Shown here: piece by piece, positions 14,507 to 22,792 of the stretch
Numbering within the stretch: position 1 is the stretch's first letter
How the letters are laid out: every line of letters starts with the position of its first letter
Origin: Actinomycetota bacterium
GTDB taxonomy: Bacteria; Actinomycetota; Thermoleophilia; Solirubrobacterales; Solirubrobacteraceae
Direction: 5' to 3'
Assembly (NCBI GenBank): GCA_005888335.1
Contig: VAWY01000156.1
Location: 1-23,657, forward strand
DNA length: 23,657 nucleotides
The notes under the pieces: generated by a model
Told to the model about the DNA's origin: nothing
Seen by the model: only the letters and a program-made list of their open reading frames with translations
The model's database searches: none
Program-made: the position numbers and the translations under genes

Positions 14507-14518
14507 GGACCAAGGTCC
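14507..14518 (+). terminator. small palindrome after the oxidoreductase gene
   Basis: GGACCAAGGTCC lies 7 nt after the stop codon and can form a short hairpin (GGAC-CAAG-GTCC). It is weak for a terminator. The following ~110 bp (14519-14628) contain nothing I can name. Confidence 0.3.
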
Positions 14519-14628
14519 CATTGCCAGCGCCCGCGCTCGCACGGGAAGATGCTCCGCGCACGAAGCGATACCGGGCCCGACACAGACCTCGTCCTGGGCT
14601 CGGCCCCCTGCCTCACACCCGCTCTCAG

Positions 14629-14665
14629 CTCTCCGTCCTCGCGCCCCGAACGCGAGGACGGAGAG
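14629..14665. terminator. 15-bp perfect hairpin (first of three)
   Basis: CTCTCCGTCCTCGCG (14629-14643) pairs with CGCGAGGACGGAGAG (14651-14665) around a CCCCGAA loop. CACACC (14614-14619) and GGTGTG (14666-14671) extend the pairing beyond a bulge. It lies between convergent genes and can serve both strands. There is no T-tract. Confidence 0.65.
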
Positions 14666-14671
14666 GGTGTG

Positions 14672-14692
14672 GCAACCGACTTCGTCGGTTGC
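14672..14692. terminator. 9-bp hairpin with GACTTCGTC core (second of three)
   Basis: GCAACCGAC and GTCGGTTGC pair perfectly around a TTC loop. The core matches the mrp/mug palindrome at 10600-10632 and the hairpin at 14696-14732. Confidence 0.6.
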
Positions 14693-14695
14693 TTG

Positions 14696-14732
14696 CGCGA
14701 ACGGCGATCGACTTCGTCGATGTTCGTTCGCG
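14696..14732. terminator. two-part hairpin with GACTTCGTC core (third of three)
   Basis: Outer arms CGCGAACG and CGTTCGCG and inner arms ATCGAC and GTCGAT surround a TTC loop, with a 3x3 internal loop between them. It is 22 bp from the amidase stop codon, so it is the first structure met by amidase transcripts. Confidence 0.6.
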
Positions 14733-14754
14733 GGTCGCGGTCTCCGTTCTCCGC

Positions 14755-16188
14755 TCATCCGGCCGGCGGCCGGCGGTCGGTCCAGGGGTGGGCGGCCTCG
14801 AGCTGCGCGCCGACCTGGAGGAGCACGTCCTCGCGCGCCGGGCGCGCGACGAGCTGGACCGCGGTCGGCAGGCCGTCGTCGCCGTGGAAGAGCGGGAGCA
14901 TCAGCGCCGGCTGGCCGGTCGCGTTGAACGCGGCGGTGAACGGCGTGAAGCGGCCCGAGGCGGCGAACGTCGCGAACGGGTCCTCGGCGTCGGCGTCCAG
15001 CGTGCCGAGCGGCAGGGGGCGCTGGGCGAGAGCCGGCGTGACGACGATGTCGAAAGCGTCGAGCGCCTCGATCAGCCGCCGCATCGAGAACTGCAGTTGC
15101 GCGTGCGCGCCGGCGACCTCGAGCGCGCTCGTCGAGCGCACGCGGTCGTAGATCGCCCAGCTCAAGCGCTGCATGTCCTCGGGCCGCGGGTCGCGCCCGC
15201 CGGCCACGCCGGACCACGACACGCCGAGCGCGATCGCGCTCATGAACTCGGCGCTGAACAGCGGCAGCAGCCGCTCATCGGCCCACGGCGGCGTCGTCTC
15301 CTCGACCTCGTGGCCCAGCGACGCGAGCAGCTCGCCCGTGCGGCGGGCGGCGTCGACGTAGGAGGGGTCGACCTCGGCGTCGGGGAGCGGCGGGCTCACC
15401 GCGACCGCGACGCGCAGGCGGCCGGGCTCGCGCCGCGCCGCCGTCGCGTAGGGCTCGGTCGGGTCGGGCGCCCACGTCGCGTCGCCGATCTCGTAGCCGC
15501 CGAGCACGTCGAGCAGCTCCGCCGTCTCGGCCACCGTGCGCGTCAGCACGCCGTCGGTGACCAGCGGGTGGTCGCCGAGCTCGGGGCCGAGCGAGATGCG
15601 CCCGCGCTGCGGCTTGAGGCCGACGAGCCCGCAGCACGCGGCCGGGATGCGCGTCGACCCGCCGCCGTCGTTGGCGTGCGCGATCGGGACCATGCCCGAT
15701 GCGACCGCGGCGCCCGAGCCGCCGCTCGAGCCGCCCGGGGTGCGCTCCGGGTCCCACGGGTTGCGCGTGGACTTCTGGCGCGGCTCGCTGACCGGGAGGA
15801 TCCCGTACTCGGGCAGGTTCGTCGTGCCGACGATGACGAAGCCCGCCTCCTTGAAGCGCTTGACGACGTTGTGATCGAAGTCGGCGACGAAGTCCTGCAG
15901 GAGGTCGCACGCGTGCGTCAGCCGCCAGCCCCGCACGGCCCGGTTGTTCTTGATCGCGATCGGCACGCCGGCGAACGGCCGCGGGTCGCCGGGCGCGATC
16001 TCGCCGGCGGCGGCCAGCGCGCGGTCGCCGTCGACGTCGACGAACGCCTGCAGCCTGCCGTCGAGCTCCTCGATGCGCCGCACCGCGGTCTCCGCGAGCT
16101 CGCGGGCGCTCACTCGGCCCCGGCGCACGAGCCCGGCGAGGTCGGTGACGGGGCGGAACATGAGATCGGCTTGCGCGGCGGTGGTCAT
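14755..16188 (-). CDS. amidase (amidase signature family)
   Basis: The protein has 477 residues from ATG 16188. It carries the Ser-cisSer-Lys triad of amidase-signature enzymes: Lys80 in PIAIKNN, cis-Ser154 in the Gly/Ser-rich [14 protein letters not shown], and nucleophile Ser178 in [20 protein letters not shown]. The 24-residue spacing between the two serines matches the family. [13 protein letters not shown] segment and the C-terminal [21 protein letters not shown] are typical of bacterial amidases close to 6-aminohexanoate-cyclic-dimer hydrolase and aryl/aliphatic amidases. Substrate cannot be assigned. It has no GatB/GatC neighbours, so it is unlikely to be the GatA subunit. The frame stays open far upstream (to 17979) through GC bias only; ATG 16188 fits the family N-terminus. 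Confidence 0.93.
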   Translation of the reverse strand: MTTAAQADLMFRPVTDLAGLVRRGRVSARELAETAVRRIEELDGRLQAFVDVDGDRALAAAGEIAPGDPRPFAGVPIAIKNNRAVRGWRLTHACDLLQDFVADFDHNVVKRFKEAGFVIVGTTNLPEYGILPVSEPRQKSTRNPWDPERTPGGSSGGSGAAVASGMVPIAHANDGGGSTRIPAACCGLVGLKPQRGRISLGPELGDHPLVTDGVLTRTVAETAELLDVLGGYEIGDATWAPDPTEPYATAARREPGRLRVAVAVSPPLPDAEVDPSYVDAARRTGELLASLGHEVEETTPPWADERLLPLFSAEFMSAIALGVSWSGVAGGRDPRPEDMQRLSWAIYDRVRSTSALEVAGAHAQLQFSMRRLIEALDAFDIVVTPALAQRPLPLGTLDADAEDPFATFAASGRFTPFTAAFNATGQPALMLPLFHGDDGLPTAVQLVARPAREDVLLQVGAQLEAAHPWTDRRPPAG

Positions 16189-16196
16189 GGGGCGGC

Positions 16197-16202
16197 AATC
16201 TA
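16197..16202 (-). promoter_or_regulatory. possible -10 box of the amidase gene
   Basis: TAGATT on the minus strand ends 8 nt before ATG 16188, with no ribosome binding site between, suggesting a near-leaderless transcript. Confidence 0.4.
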
Positions 16203-16251
16203 GTCTGGGTAGTGCTGGCCTGAGGGGGCAGGTAGGGTCGGGTCGACAGCT

Positions 16252-18021
16252 ATGGACGGCTTCGCGGTCATGGCCGTGCTCAACGGGCTGATCGCCGTCG
16301 CCTACCTCGTGATGGCGACGTACGTGGCCCCGCGGCTCGGCCTGCGCTACGCCGGGCGCCTCGCGGCGACCGCGTTCTTCTTCGCCGGCGCGCTCACGCA
16401 CGTCGAGCTCGTCGTGCTGTCGCTGGCCGACCGCCCCGATTGGCTGGTGAGCGCGCACATGTTCGCCATCCAGGGCGCGCAGGCGGCGATCGACATCGCC
16501 TTCATCCTGGTCGTCCTGCGCTTCGGCGACCTGCGCCGCGCGCGCCCGTGGCCCCGGGTCGTGCGCGGCCTGGCCGCGGCGCAGCACCTGGCGGGCATCG
16601 GGGCGTGGGAGTGGGACGCCACGCGCGACCGCTTCCACGTGTCCCAGCAGCTGCAGGGGCGCTGGGCGGCCAGCCTGGCCGAGCTGCTCGAGCGGGTCGT
16701 CCCCGAGGATCGCGACGCCCTGTGCGCCGGCCTGGAGGCGGCCGCGACCGGCGACCCGCGCGAGCCGCGCGAGATGGTCTTTCGCATGTGCGCCGACGGC
16801 GGTGAGGAGCGGATGCTGCTCACCCGCTACGCCGCGCGCGGCCGGCGCGGACGCGTCGTCGGCGCGACCGAGGACCTGACCGAGCGCCGCGCCGCCGAGG
16901 AGAGCCGCGAGCGCGCCACGCGCGCCGAGGCCATGGCCGAGCGCGAGCACCGCATCGCGCAGACGCTGCAGCACAGCCTGCTGCCCGACCGGCTGCCCGA
17001 CGTGGGCGTCCTCGAGCTGGCCGCGCGCTACCTGCCCGGCGGCGGCGGCGTCGAAGTGGGCGGCGACTGGTACGACGTCATCGAGCTGCCGACGGGCGAG
17101 GTCGCGCTCGTCATGGGCGACGTCGTCGGGCGCGGCATCTCGGCGGCGGCGCTGGTGGGCAAGCTGCGCAACGCCCTGCGCGCCTACGCGCTGGAGGGCC
17201 ACGACCCCGGCGACACGCTCGAGCGCCTCAACGCGCTGCTCGACCGCGACGCGCTCGAGATGGCGACGCTGCTCTACATCGTCTACGAGCCCGAGAGCGG
17301 CACCGTGCGCTGGGTGAACGCCGGCCATCCCGCGCCGCTGGTCCGCCACGCCGACGGCCGCCGCGAGTTCTGGGAGGACGGGCGCTTCGTCCCGCTCGGC
17401 GTCATGCCGTCGGTCGGCTACCAGGCGGCGAGCGGCACCCTCGAGCCCGGCGCGCTGGTCCTGCTCTACACCGACGGCCTGGTCGAGCACGCGGGCGTCC
17501 CGCTCAGCGCGACGCAGGACCGCCTGCTCGCGGCGGCGACCCGCAACGGCTCCGCCGACGCGCTGTGCGACGCCACGCTCGCCTCGCTGCTCCCCGGCGG
17601 TCCGTGCGACGACGACGTCGCTCTGCTTGCCGCCCAGGTGACCCGCCTGGCCGACGGGCCGCTGACGCTCGAGCTCTCGGCGCGACCGGCCGCGCTGCGC
17701 GAGGCGCGCCGCCGGCTCGAGCGCTGGCTCAGCGCCGGCGACGTGGCCCCGGCGCTCAGCGCGCGCATCGTCCTGTGCGCCAACGAGGCGATCGCCAACG
17801 CCGTCCAGCACGCCTACGGCCCGAAGGATGCGCTGATCTGGCTGAGCGCGAGCCGCGCCGCCGGCGTGCTCGAGCTGCGCGTGCGCGACGAGGGGCGCTG
17901 GCGCGAGCCGGCGCCCGAGCGCCGCGGGCGCGGCCTGAAGCTCATGCGCGCGTTCAGCGACAACGTCGACGTCCTCCATGACGACGAGGGCACGGTCGTC
18001 ATCCTGCGGTGGCGGCTGTGA
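16252..18021 (+). CDS. membrane-bound PAS-SpoIIE phosphatase fused to an RsbW-like ATPase domain
   Basis: The protein has 589 residues from ATG 16252. Three membrane helices (~5-25, 36-57, 69-91) are followed by a PAS-like domain (~104-216, AQHLAGIGAWEWD ... GRVVGATEDLTERRAAEE) and a short coiled coil. Next is a PP2C/SpoIIE phosphatase (~240-430) with metal-binding Asp residues in VGGDWYDV, MGDVVGRG, LYTDGLVE and CDDDVALL. The last ~130 residues form an HATPase_c domain of the RsbW/SpoIIAB type, with N-box ANEAIANAVQHAYG and a degenerate G1 box (VRDEGRWREP). Phosphatase and anti-sigma/kinase-like domains in one chain are known among actinobacterial stress regulators. It probably dephosphorylates STAS antagonists in response to a signal sensed at the membrane or PAS. 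The gene overlaps the next one, a STAS protein. Confidence 0.92.
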   Translation: MDGFAVMAVLNGLIAVAYLVMATYVAPRLGLRYAGRLAATAFFFAGALTHVELVVLSLADRPDWLVSAHMFAIQGAQAAIDIAFILVVLRFGDLRRARPWPRVVRGLAAAQHLAGIGAWEWDATRDRFHVSQQLQGRWAASLAELLERVVPEDRDALCAGLEAAATGDPREPREMVFRMCADGGEERMLLTRYAARGRRGRVVGATEDLTERRAAEESRERATRAEAMAEREHRIAQTLQHSLLPDRLPDVGVLELAARYLPGGGGVEVGGDWYDVIELPTGEVALVMGDVVGRGISAAALVGKLRNALRAYALEGHDPGDTLERLNALLDRDALEMATLLYIVYEPESGTVRWVNAGHPAPLVRHADGRREFWEDGRFVPLGVMPSVGYQAASGTLEPGALVLLYTDGLVEHAGVPLSATQDRLLAAATRNGSADALCDATLASLLPGGPCDDDVALLAAQVTRLADGPLTLELSARPAALREARRRLERWLSAGDVAPALSARIVLCANEAIANAVQHAYGPKDALIWLSASRAAGVLELRVRDEGRWREPAPERRGRGLKLMRAFSDNVDVLHDDEGTVVILRWRL

Positions 18022-18389
18022 CCGACGCCGAGCTGCACGCGCAGCGCCTCGACGGCCAGGTCGTGCTGTCGGTCCACGGCGAGATCGACCTCGAGAACGC
18101 GGGGCGCGCGCGCGAGCGCATCGTCAGGGCGGTCCCCAGCGGCGCGCAGGGGATCGTGCTCGACCTCACCAACGTCTCGCACCTCGACAGCGCCGGCGTG
18201 CGGCTGCTCTTCGACCTCGCGCGCCGGCTGCACGAGCGCCGCCAGGAGCTTGCCGTCGTCGCGCCGTCGCAGTCGCTGCTGCGCGACGTCCTGGCGGTCG
18301 TCTCGCTCGACCGCGTGGCCGCGGTCGCCGAGACGCTCGACGAGGCGCTCGCCGGCCTGCGCGCATGGGAGGACGAGCTCGGCCCCTGA
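18018..18389 (+). CDS. STAS-domain anti-sigma factor antagonist
   Basis: From GTG 18018 the protein has 123 residues, essentially one STAS domain: VVLSVHGEIDLENAGRARERI (first strands), GIVLDLTNVSHLDSAGVRLLFDLAR with the phosphorylatable Ser in LDSAG, and a C-terminal helix. It resembles RsbV/SpoIIAA, which in its unphosphorylated form captures the anti-sigma factor. The GTG overlaps the TGA of the upstream SpoIIE/RsbW-like gene (GTGA), so I prefer it to the GTG three codons earlier. Co-translation suggests a 1:1 pair: the upstream protein likely both dephosphorylates this antagonist and, through its ATPase domain, phosphorylates or binds it. No sigma factor is adjacent; the ECF gene at 22793 belongs to a different system. 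Confidence 0.92.
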   Translation: MTDAELHAQRLDGQVVLSVHGEIDLENAGRARERIVRAVPSGAQGIVLDLTNVSHLDSAGVRLLFDLARRLHERRQELAVVAPSQSLLRDVLAVVSLDRVAAVAETLDEALAGLRAWEDELGP

Positions 18390-18554
18390 TGGCCGGCTCC
18401 ACGACCCCCGCACCCGGCTGACCGCGCCTCGCGGCGCCGGATCGCCACCCGCCGAGACCGGCCCGTGCCGCTGGCACTGTGCCGGTCCGGCGTGCGGCGC
18501 CCGGCATCCGCGATCCACGGCCATCCGGGCACGGGGGCCGAGGAGCCGGCCATC
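18388..18554. repeat. 167-bp imperfect palindrome between STAS and citrate synthase genes
   Basis: The outer arms are perfect: GATGGCCGGCTCC (18388-18400) and GGAGCCGGCCATC (18542-18554). Pairing continues through most of both halves with scattered mismatches (for example CCCCCG, CCCGG, TCGCGG, GACCGGC blocks) to a central GTGCC-GCT-GGCAC hairpin. It starts inside the stop codon of the STAS gene and ends one base before the presumed -10 box of the citrate synthase gene. Length and shape closely match 1041-1208, and inner segments look related (GGGTGGCG...GGCGC.GCGAG on one strand). Confidence 0.75.
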
Positions 18555-18560
18555 TAACCT
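18555..18560 (+). promoter_or_regulatory. possible -10 box of citrate synthase
   Basis: TAACCT ends 8 nt before ATG 18569, without a ribosome binding site. Its -35 region would fall within the right arm of the 18388-18554 palindrome. Confidence 0.4.
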
Positions 18561-18568
18561 CTTGGGCT

Positions 18569-19666
18569 ATGAGCGACGTTCAGTCAGGGCTGGAAGGCGT
18601 CGTCGCCTTCGCCACCGAGATCGCCGAGCCCGACAAGGAGGGTGGCGCGCTGCGCTACCGCGGCGTGGATATCGAGGACCTCGTCGGGCAGGTGCCGTTC
18701 GAGAAGGTCTGGGGCCTGTTGGTCGACGGCGAGTTCGACCCCGGCCTGCCGCCCGCCGAGCCGTGGCCGCTGACCGTCCGCTCCGGCGATCCGCGCGTCG
18801 ACGTCCAGAGCGCGCTCGCCATGCTCGCGCCCGAGTGGGGGTTCCGGCCGGTCATCGACATCTCCGACGAGGAGTGCCGCGACAACCTCGCGCGCGCGTC
18901 GGTGATGGCGCTCTCGTTCGTCGCCCAATCCGCGCGCGGGACGGGCCGCCCGCCCGTACCGCAGACGGCGGTCGACCGGGCGAGCTCGATCCCCGAGCGC
19001 TTCCTGATCCGCTGGCGCGGCGAGGCCGACCCCGATCACGTCAAGGCGATCGACGCCTACTGGATCTCGGCCGCCGAGCACGGCATGAACGCCTCGACCT
19101 TCACCGCCCGGGTGATCGCCTCCACCGGAGCCGACGTGGCGGCGGCGCTCAGCGGCGCGGTCGGCGCGCTCAGCGGGCCGCTGCACGGCGGCGCGCCCTC
19201 GCGCGTGCTCAGGATGCTCGACGACGTCGAGCGCGAGGGCGACGCGCGGCGCTACGTCGTCGACCTCCTCGACCGCGGCGAGCGCCTCATGGGCTTCGGC
19301 CACCGCGTCTACCGAGCCGAGGACCCGCGCGCCCGCGTGCTGCGCCGCACCGCGCACGAGCTGGGCGCGCCGCGCGCACAGGTCGCCGAGGCGCTCGAGG
19401 AGGCGGCGCTGGCCGAGCTCAGAGCGCGCAAGCCCGACCGGGTCCTGGCCACGAACGTCGAGTTCTGGTCGGCGGTCGTGCTCGATTACGCCGAGGTCCC
19501 GCCCGAGCTGTTCACGCCGCTGTTCAGCTGCGCGCGCGTCGCCGGCTGGAGCGCGCACATCCTCGAGCAGAAGCGCGAGGCGCGCCTCATCCGCCCGACC
19601 GCGAAGTACGTCGGCCCGCCGGCGCGCCCGCTCGCCGAGGTGCTGGCCGCGGTCGCGGGCGACTGA
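18569..19666 (+). CDS. citrate synthase 2 (CitA-type)
   Basis: The protein has 365 residues from ATG 18569. The N-terminus, GLEGVVAFATEIAEPDKEGGALRYRGVDIEDL, is the start of short (type I) bacterial citrate synthases. Catalytic His206 lies in GPLHGGAPSRV and His245 in GFGHRVYRAEDPRA. The third catalytic position is Glu298 in ATNVEFWSAVVLDYAEVP where classical enzymes have Asp (NVDFYS). I recall this Glu from the actinobacterial citrate synthase 2 branch, so I do not read it as damage, but true citrate synthase activity versus methylcitrate or another Claisen reaction is not certain. The C-terminal FSCARVAGWSAHILEQKREARLIRPTAKYVGP is typical. It appears monocistronic and converges with marR. 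Confidence 0.93.
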   Translation: MSDVQSGLEGVVAFATEIAEPDKEGGALRYRGVDIEDLVGQVPFEKVWGLLVDGEFDPGLPPAEPWPLTVRSGDPRVDVQSALAMLAPEWGFRPVIDISDEECRDNLARASVMALSFVAQSARGTGRPPVPQTAVDRASSIPERFLIRWRGEADPDHVKAIDAYWISAAEHGMNASTFTARVIASTGADVAAALSGAVGALSGPLHGGAPSRVLRMLDDVEREGDARRYVVDLLDRGERLMGFGHRVYRAEDPRARVLRRTAHELGAPRAQVAEALEEAALAELRARKPDRVLATNVEFWSAVVLDYAEVPPELFTPLFSCARVAGWSAHILEQKREARLIRPTAKYVGPPARPLAEVLAAVAGD

Positions 19667-19711
19667 CCCCGGCAGGGGCGCCTCGGCGGCCCGCACGTCG
19701 CGGTGCCGGGG
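19667..19711. terminator. inverted repeat between citrate synthase and marR
   Basis: CCCCGGCA (19667-19674), right after the stop codon, is repeated inverted as TGCCGGGG (19704-19711) around a 29-nt GC-rich loop. It could end transcription in one or both directions. Support is moderate because of the long loop. Confidence 0.4.
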
Positions 19712-19736
19712 ACCCCCGCCCTCGCGCTATCGCCTG

Positions 19737-20165
19737 CTACGTGCGCGACATCGCCTTGCGGAGCAGGTCGCGCAGCAGCACCTGCTCCTCGGGCGCGAGG
19801 CGCTTGAGCGCCTCGGGCGGCTCCTCCATGCGCGCCTTGACGCGGCGGCGCAGGTCCTTGCCGGCCTCGGTGACGACGAGCATCTTCACGCGGCGGTCGT
19901 CGGTGGACGCCCGCCGCTCGACGAGCCCGCGCGCCTCGAGGCGGTCGACGATGCCGGTGACGTTCGAGTTGTCGCAGGCAAGCGCCTGGGCGAGCTCGCG
20001 CATCGGCAGCGGGTCCTCGGGATCGAGCGCCTTGAGCGCCCCGAGCTGGGCGGGCGCGAGGTCGAACTCCGAGGCGATGGCCAAAAAGCGCGTGCGCTGC
20101 GAGGTGAAAAGCTGGGCGATGAGCGCCCAAGCCTCGCTGGCGGCCGATCGCTCGAGTGTCTCCAT
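19737..20165 (-). CDS. MarR family transcriptional regulator
   Basis: The protein has 142 residues from ATG 20165. It has the MarR layout: N-terminal dimer helices (ERSAASEAWALIAQLFTSQRTRFLAIASEFDLAPAQLGALKAL), a winged helix with recognition helix LAQALACDNSNVTGIVDRLEARGLVERRAS, the wing D-x-R-D/R-x-K motif (TDDRRVKMLVVTEAGKDL), and C-terminal dimer helices. MarR proteins repress divergent efflux or catabolic genes and release DNA on ligand binding. It is divergent from a DrrAB-like ABC efflux operon with a 66-bp gap holding a perfect GGTTGCCAACC palindrome over both -35 boxes. It is therefore a likely autorepressor and repressor of that operon. A Cys in the recognition region (ACDN) could allow thiol sensing, but this is speculation. 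Confidence 0.93.
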   Translation of the reverse strand: METLERSAASEAWALIAQLFTSQRTRFLAIASEFDLAPAQLGALKALDPEDPLPMRELAQALACDNSNVTGIVDRLEARGLVERRASTDDRRVKMLVVTEAGKDLRRRVKARMEEPPEALKRLAPEEQVLLRDLLRKAMSRT

Positions 20166-20172
20166 GCCACAT

Positions 20173-20223
20173 ATGGTACTTGCCCGAGAACATGGTTGCC
20201 AACCTCAACCTTCCTGCTAGCCT
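20173..20223. promoter_or_regulatory. divergent promoters of marR and the ABC operon with a shared palindromic operator
   Basis: On plus, -35 TTGCCA (20196-20201) and -10 TAGCCT (20218-20223, preceded by TGC as an extended -10) are 16 nt apart, and the -10 ends 8 nt before ATG 20232. On minus, -35 TTGGCA (complement 20197-20202) and -10 TACCAT (complement 20173-20178) are 18 nt apart, and the -10 ends 7 nt before ATG 20165. The perfect palindrome GGTTG-C-CAACC (20194-20204) covers both -35 boxes and is the best candidate for the MarR operator. Confidence 0.65.
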
Positions 20224-20231
20224 GCCGCGGC

Positions 20232-21214
<983 letters not shown>

Positions 21215-21218
<4 letters not shown>

Positions 21219-21979
21219 GCCAGATCGGCTGGGTCGCGCGGCGCTCGGTCCGGCGCACGCTGCGCCAGCCGGCGCTCATCGTGCCGACGATCGTCTTCCC
21301 GCTGTTCCTGCTCGCGGTCAACGCCAGCGGCCTGGCCGCGGCGACGAAGCTGCCGGGCTTCCCGACCGACAACTACCTGAGCTTCGCGCTGTCGGTCTCG
21401 TTCATGCAGGGCGCGCTGTTCGCGGCCACGACCGCGGGGGCCGAGCTGGCCACCGACATCGAGACCGGGTTCCTCAACCGGCTGTCGCTGACGCCGCTGC
21501 GCGGCGTGGCGATCCTCGTCGGCCAGCTCGCCGGCGCCGTGCTCGTCTCGCTGCTGGCCTCGCTGGTCTACCTGGCCGTCGGGCTGATCGCCGGGGCGAA
21601 CCTGGCGGCCGGCGTCGGCGGCGCCGTCGTCCTGCTCGCGCTCGCGGTCCTGATCGGCGTCGCCTTCGGCGGCCTCGGGCTGCTGATGGCGCTGCGCACC
21701 GGGTCGGCCGAGGCGGTCCAGGGGCTGTTCCCGCTCATGTTCGTCGTGTTCTTCCTGTCGTCGCTCAACCTGCCGCGCAACCTGATCGAGACCGACTGGT
21801 TCCGGACGGTCGCGACCTACAACCCGGTCTCCTACCTCGTCGAGGGCATCCGCTCGCTGGTCATCTCCGGCTGGGACGGAGAGGCGCTCGCCCTGGGGTT
21901 CGGGATGGCCGCCGGCATCGCGGTGCTGTCGTTCGCGGGGGCGGCGAGCGCGCTGCGGACGAGGCTCACGCGGACATGA
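21215..21979 (+). CDS. ABC-2 type transporter permease 1 (DrrB-like)
   Basis: The protein has 254 residues from ATG 21215. It shows six probable membrane helices in the ABC-2 pattern: LIVPTIVFPLFLLAVNASGL; SFALSVSFMQGALFAATTAG; ILVGQLAGAVLVSLLASLVYLAVGLIAG; GAVVLLALAVLIGVAFGGLGLLMAL; LFPLMFVVFFLSSL; and LALGFGMAAGIAVLSFAGAASAL. The N-terminal RRSVRRTLRQPALIVPTIVFPLFLL segment and the conserved YNPVSYLVEGIRSLV near the C-terminus are typical of DrrB/NodJ-like permeases. It overlaps both neighbours by ATGA and is paired with a second, different permease, so the transporter is probably a heterodimer of permeases with a homodimer of the ATPase. Confidence 0.92.
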
Positions 21980-22746
21980 AGCACGTCGTCGACGTGGCCC
22001 TGGCCGTCGCCCGGCGCAGCCTGCGCCACGCGTTCACCAACCCGGCGCTGCTCGTGCCCTCGATCCTGTTCCCGCTCGTGTTCCTGCTCGCGTTCGCCGG
22101 CGGCCTGTCGAACATCGACAACGTCCCGGGCTTCGACTACAAGCCCGGCTACACGGCGTTCCAGTACGTCTTCGTGCTCCTGCAGTCGGCGGCCTTCGGC
22201 GGTGTGTTCAGCGGGTTCGGCATCGCCGCGGACTTCGAGTCGGGCTTCGCCCGGCGGCTGCTGCTCGCCGCCCCCAGCCGCCCGGCCATCCTGCTCGGCT
22301 ACGCGCTCAGCGGGCTCGTGCGCTTCCTGTTCACCGCGGTCTGGGTGACGCTTGCCGCCGTGATCGGAGGCCTGCGCGTCGACGGGTCGGGCGTCGACCT
22401 GTTCGGCCTCCTCGCGCTGGGCGTGCTCGTCAACGCGGCGTCGACGCTCTTCGCCGCCGGCGTCTCCTATCGCGCGCGCACGCTGCAGGCGGGCCCGTTC
22501 ATGCAGATCCCGATCTTCCTGACGCTCTTCCTGGCGCCGGTGTACGTGCCGCTCGACCTGCTGCAGGGCTGGATCAAGGTCGCCGCGTCGCTCAATCCGG
22601 CGACCGCGCTGCTGCAGGCCGGCCGCGGCTTCATCGCCGGCGTCCAGGAGACGACCGTGCTCGCCTTCGCCTGCGGCGCGGGCCTCGTCGCGCTGATGGC
22701 GCTCTACGCGCTGCGCGGCCTGCGCCGGGCCGAGACGTCGCCGTGA
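21976..22746 (+). CDS. ABC-2 type transporter permease 2 (DrrB-like)
   Basis: The protein has 256 residues from ATG 21976. It has the same layout as the first permease: RRSLRHAFTNPALLVPSILFPLVFLLAFAGGL, then a loop around NVPGFDYKPGYTAF (compare KLPGFPTDNYLSF in the first), further helices FVLLQSAAFGGVFSGFGIAAD, LLGYALSGLVRFLFTAVWVTLAAVIGGL, GLLALGVLVNAASTLFAAGV, IPIFLTLFLAPVYVPLDLL and VLAFACGAGLVALMALYAL. The C-terminal SLNPATALLQAGRGFI corresponds to the conserved NPxxxxxxxxR motif of DrrB-like permeases. The two permeases look like an old duplication. This gene closes the operon; 46 bp separate it from the next start. Confidence 0.92.
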   Translation: MKHVVDVALAVARRSLRHAFTNPALLVPSILFPLVFLLAFAGGLSNIDNVPGFDYKPGYTAFQYVFVLLQSAAFGGVFSGFGIAADFESGFARRLLLAAPSRPAILLGYALSGLVRFLFTAVWVTLAAVIGGLRVDGSGVDLFGLLALGVLVNAASTLFAAGVSYRARTLQAGPFMQIPIFLTLFLAPVYVPLDLLQGWIKVAASLNPATALLQAGRGFIAGVQETTVLAFACGAGLVALMALYALRGLRRAETSP

Positions 22747-22778
22747 CCTGAGCGGTCGCCGCGCTCGGTTCGCGCGTT

Positions 22779-22784
22779 TATGTT
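22779..22784 (+). promoter_or_regulatory. possible -10 box of the ECF sigma factor gene
   Basis: TATGTT ends 8 nt before ATG 22793. It lies in the short gap after the ABC operon, so the sigma gene probably has its own near-leaderless promoter. No ECF-type AAC...CGT autoregulatory pair is clear. Confidence 0.4.
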
Positions 22785-22792
22785 TGAGGGCG

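Noticed and set aside
14755..17979. A 1,074-codon minus frame that extends the amidase upstream through the SpoIIE gene.
   Set aside because: Only the part from ATG 16188 shows amidase homology. The upstream part is the mirror of the plus-strand phosphatase gene.
19460..19462. Loss of the catalytic Asp in citrate synthase (Glu298 instead).
   Set aside because: The rest of the active site is intact and, as far as I recall, Glu at this place is normal in the actinobacterial citrate synthase 2 branch, so I do not call it defective.
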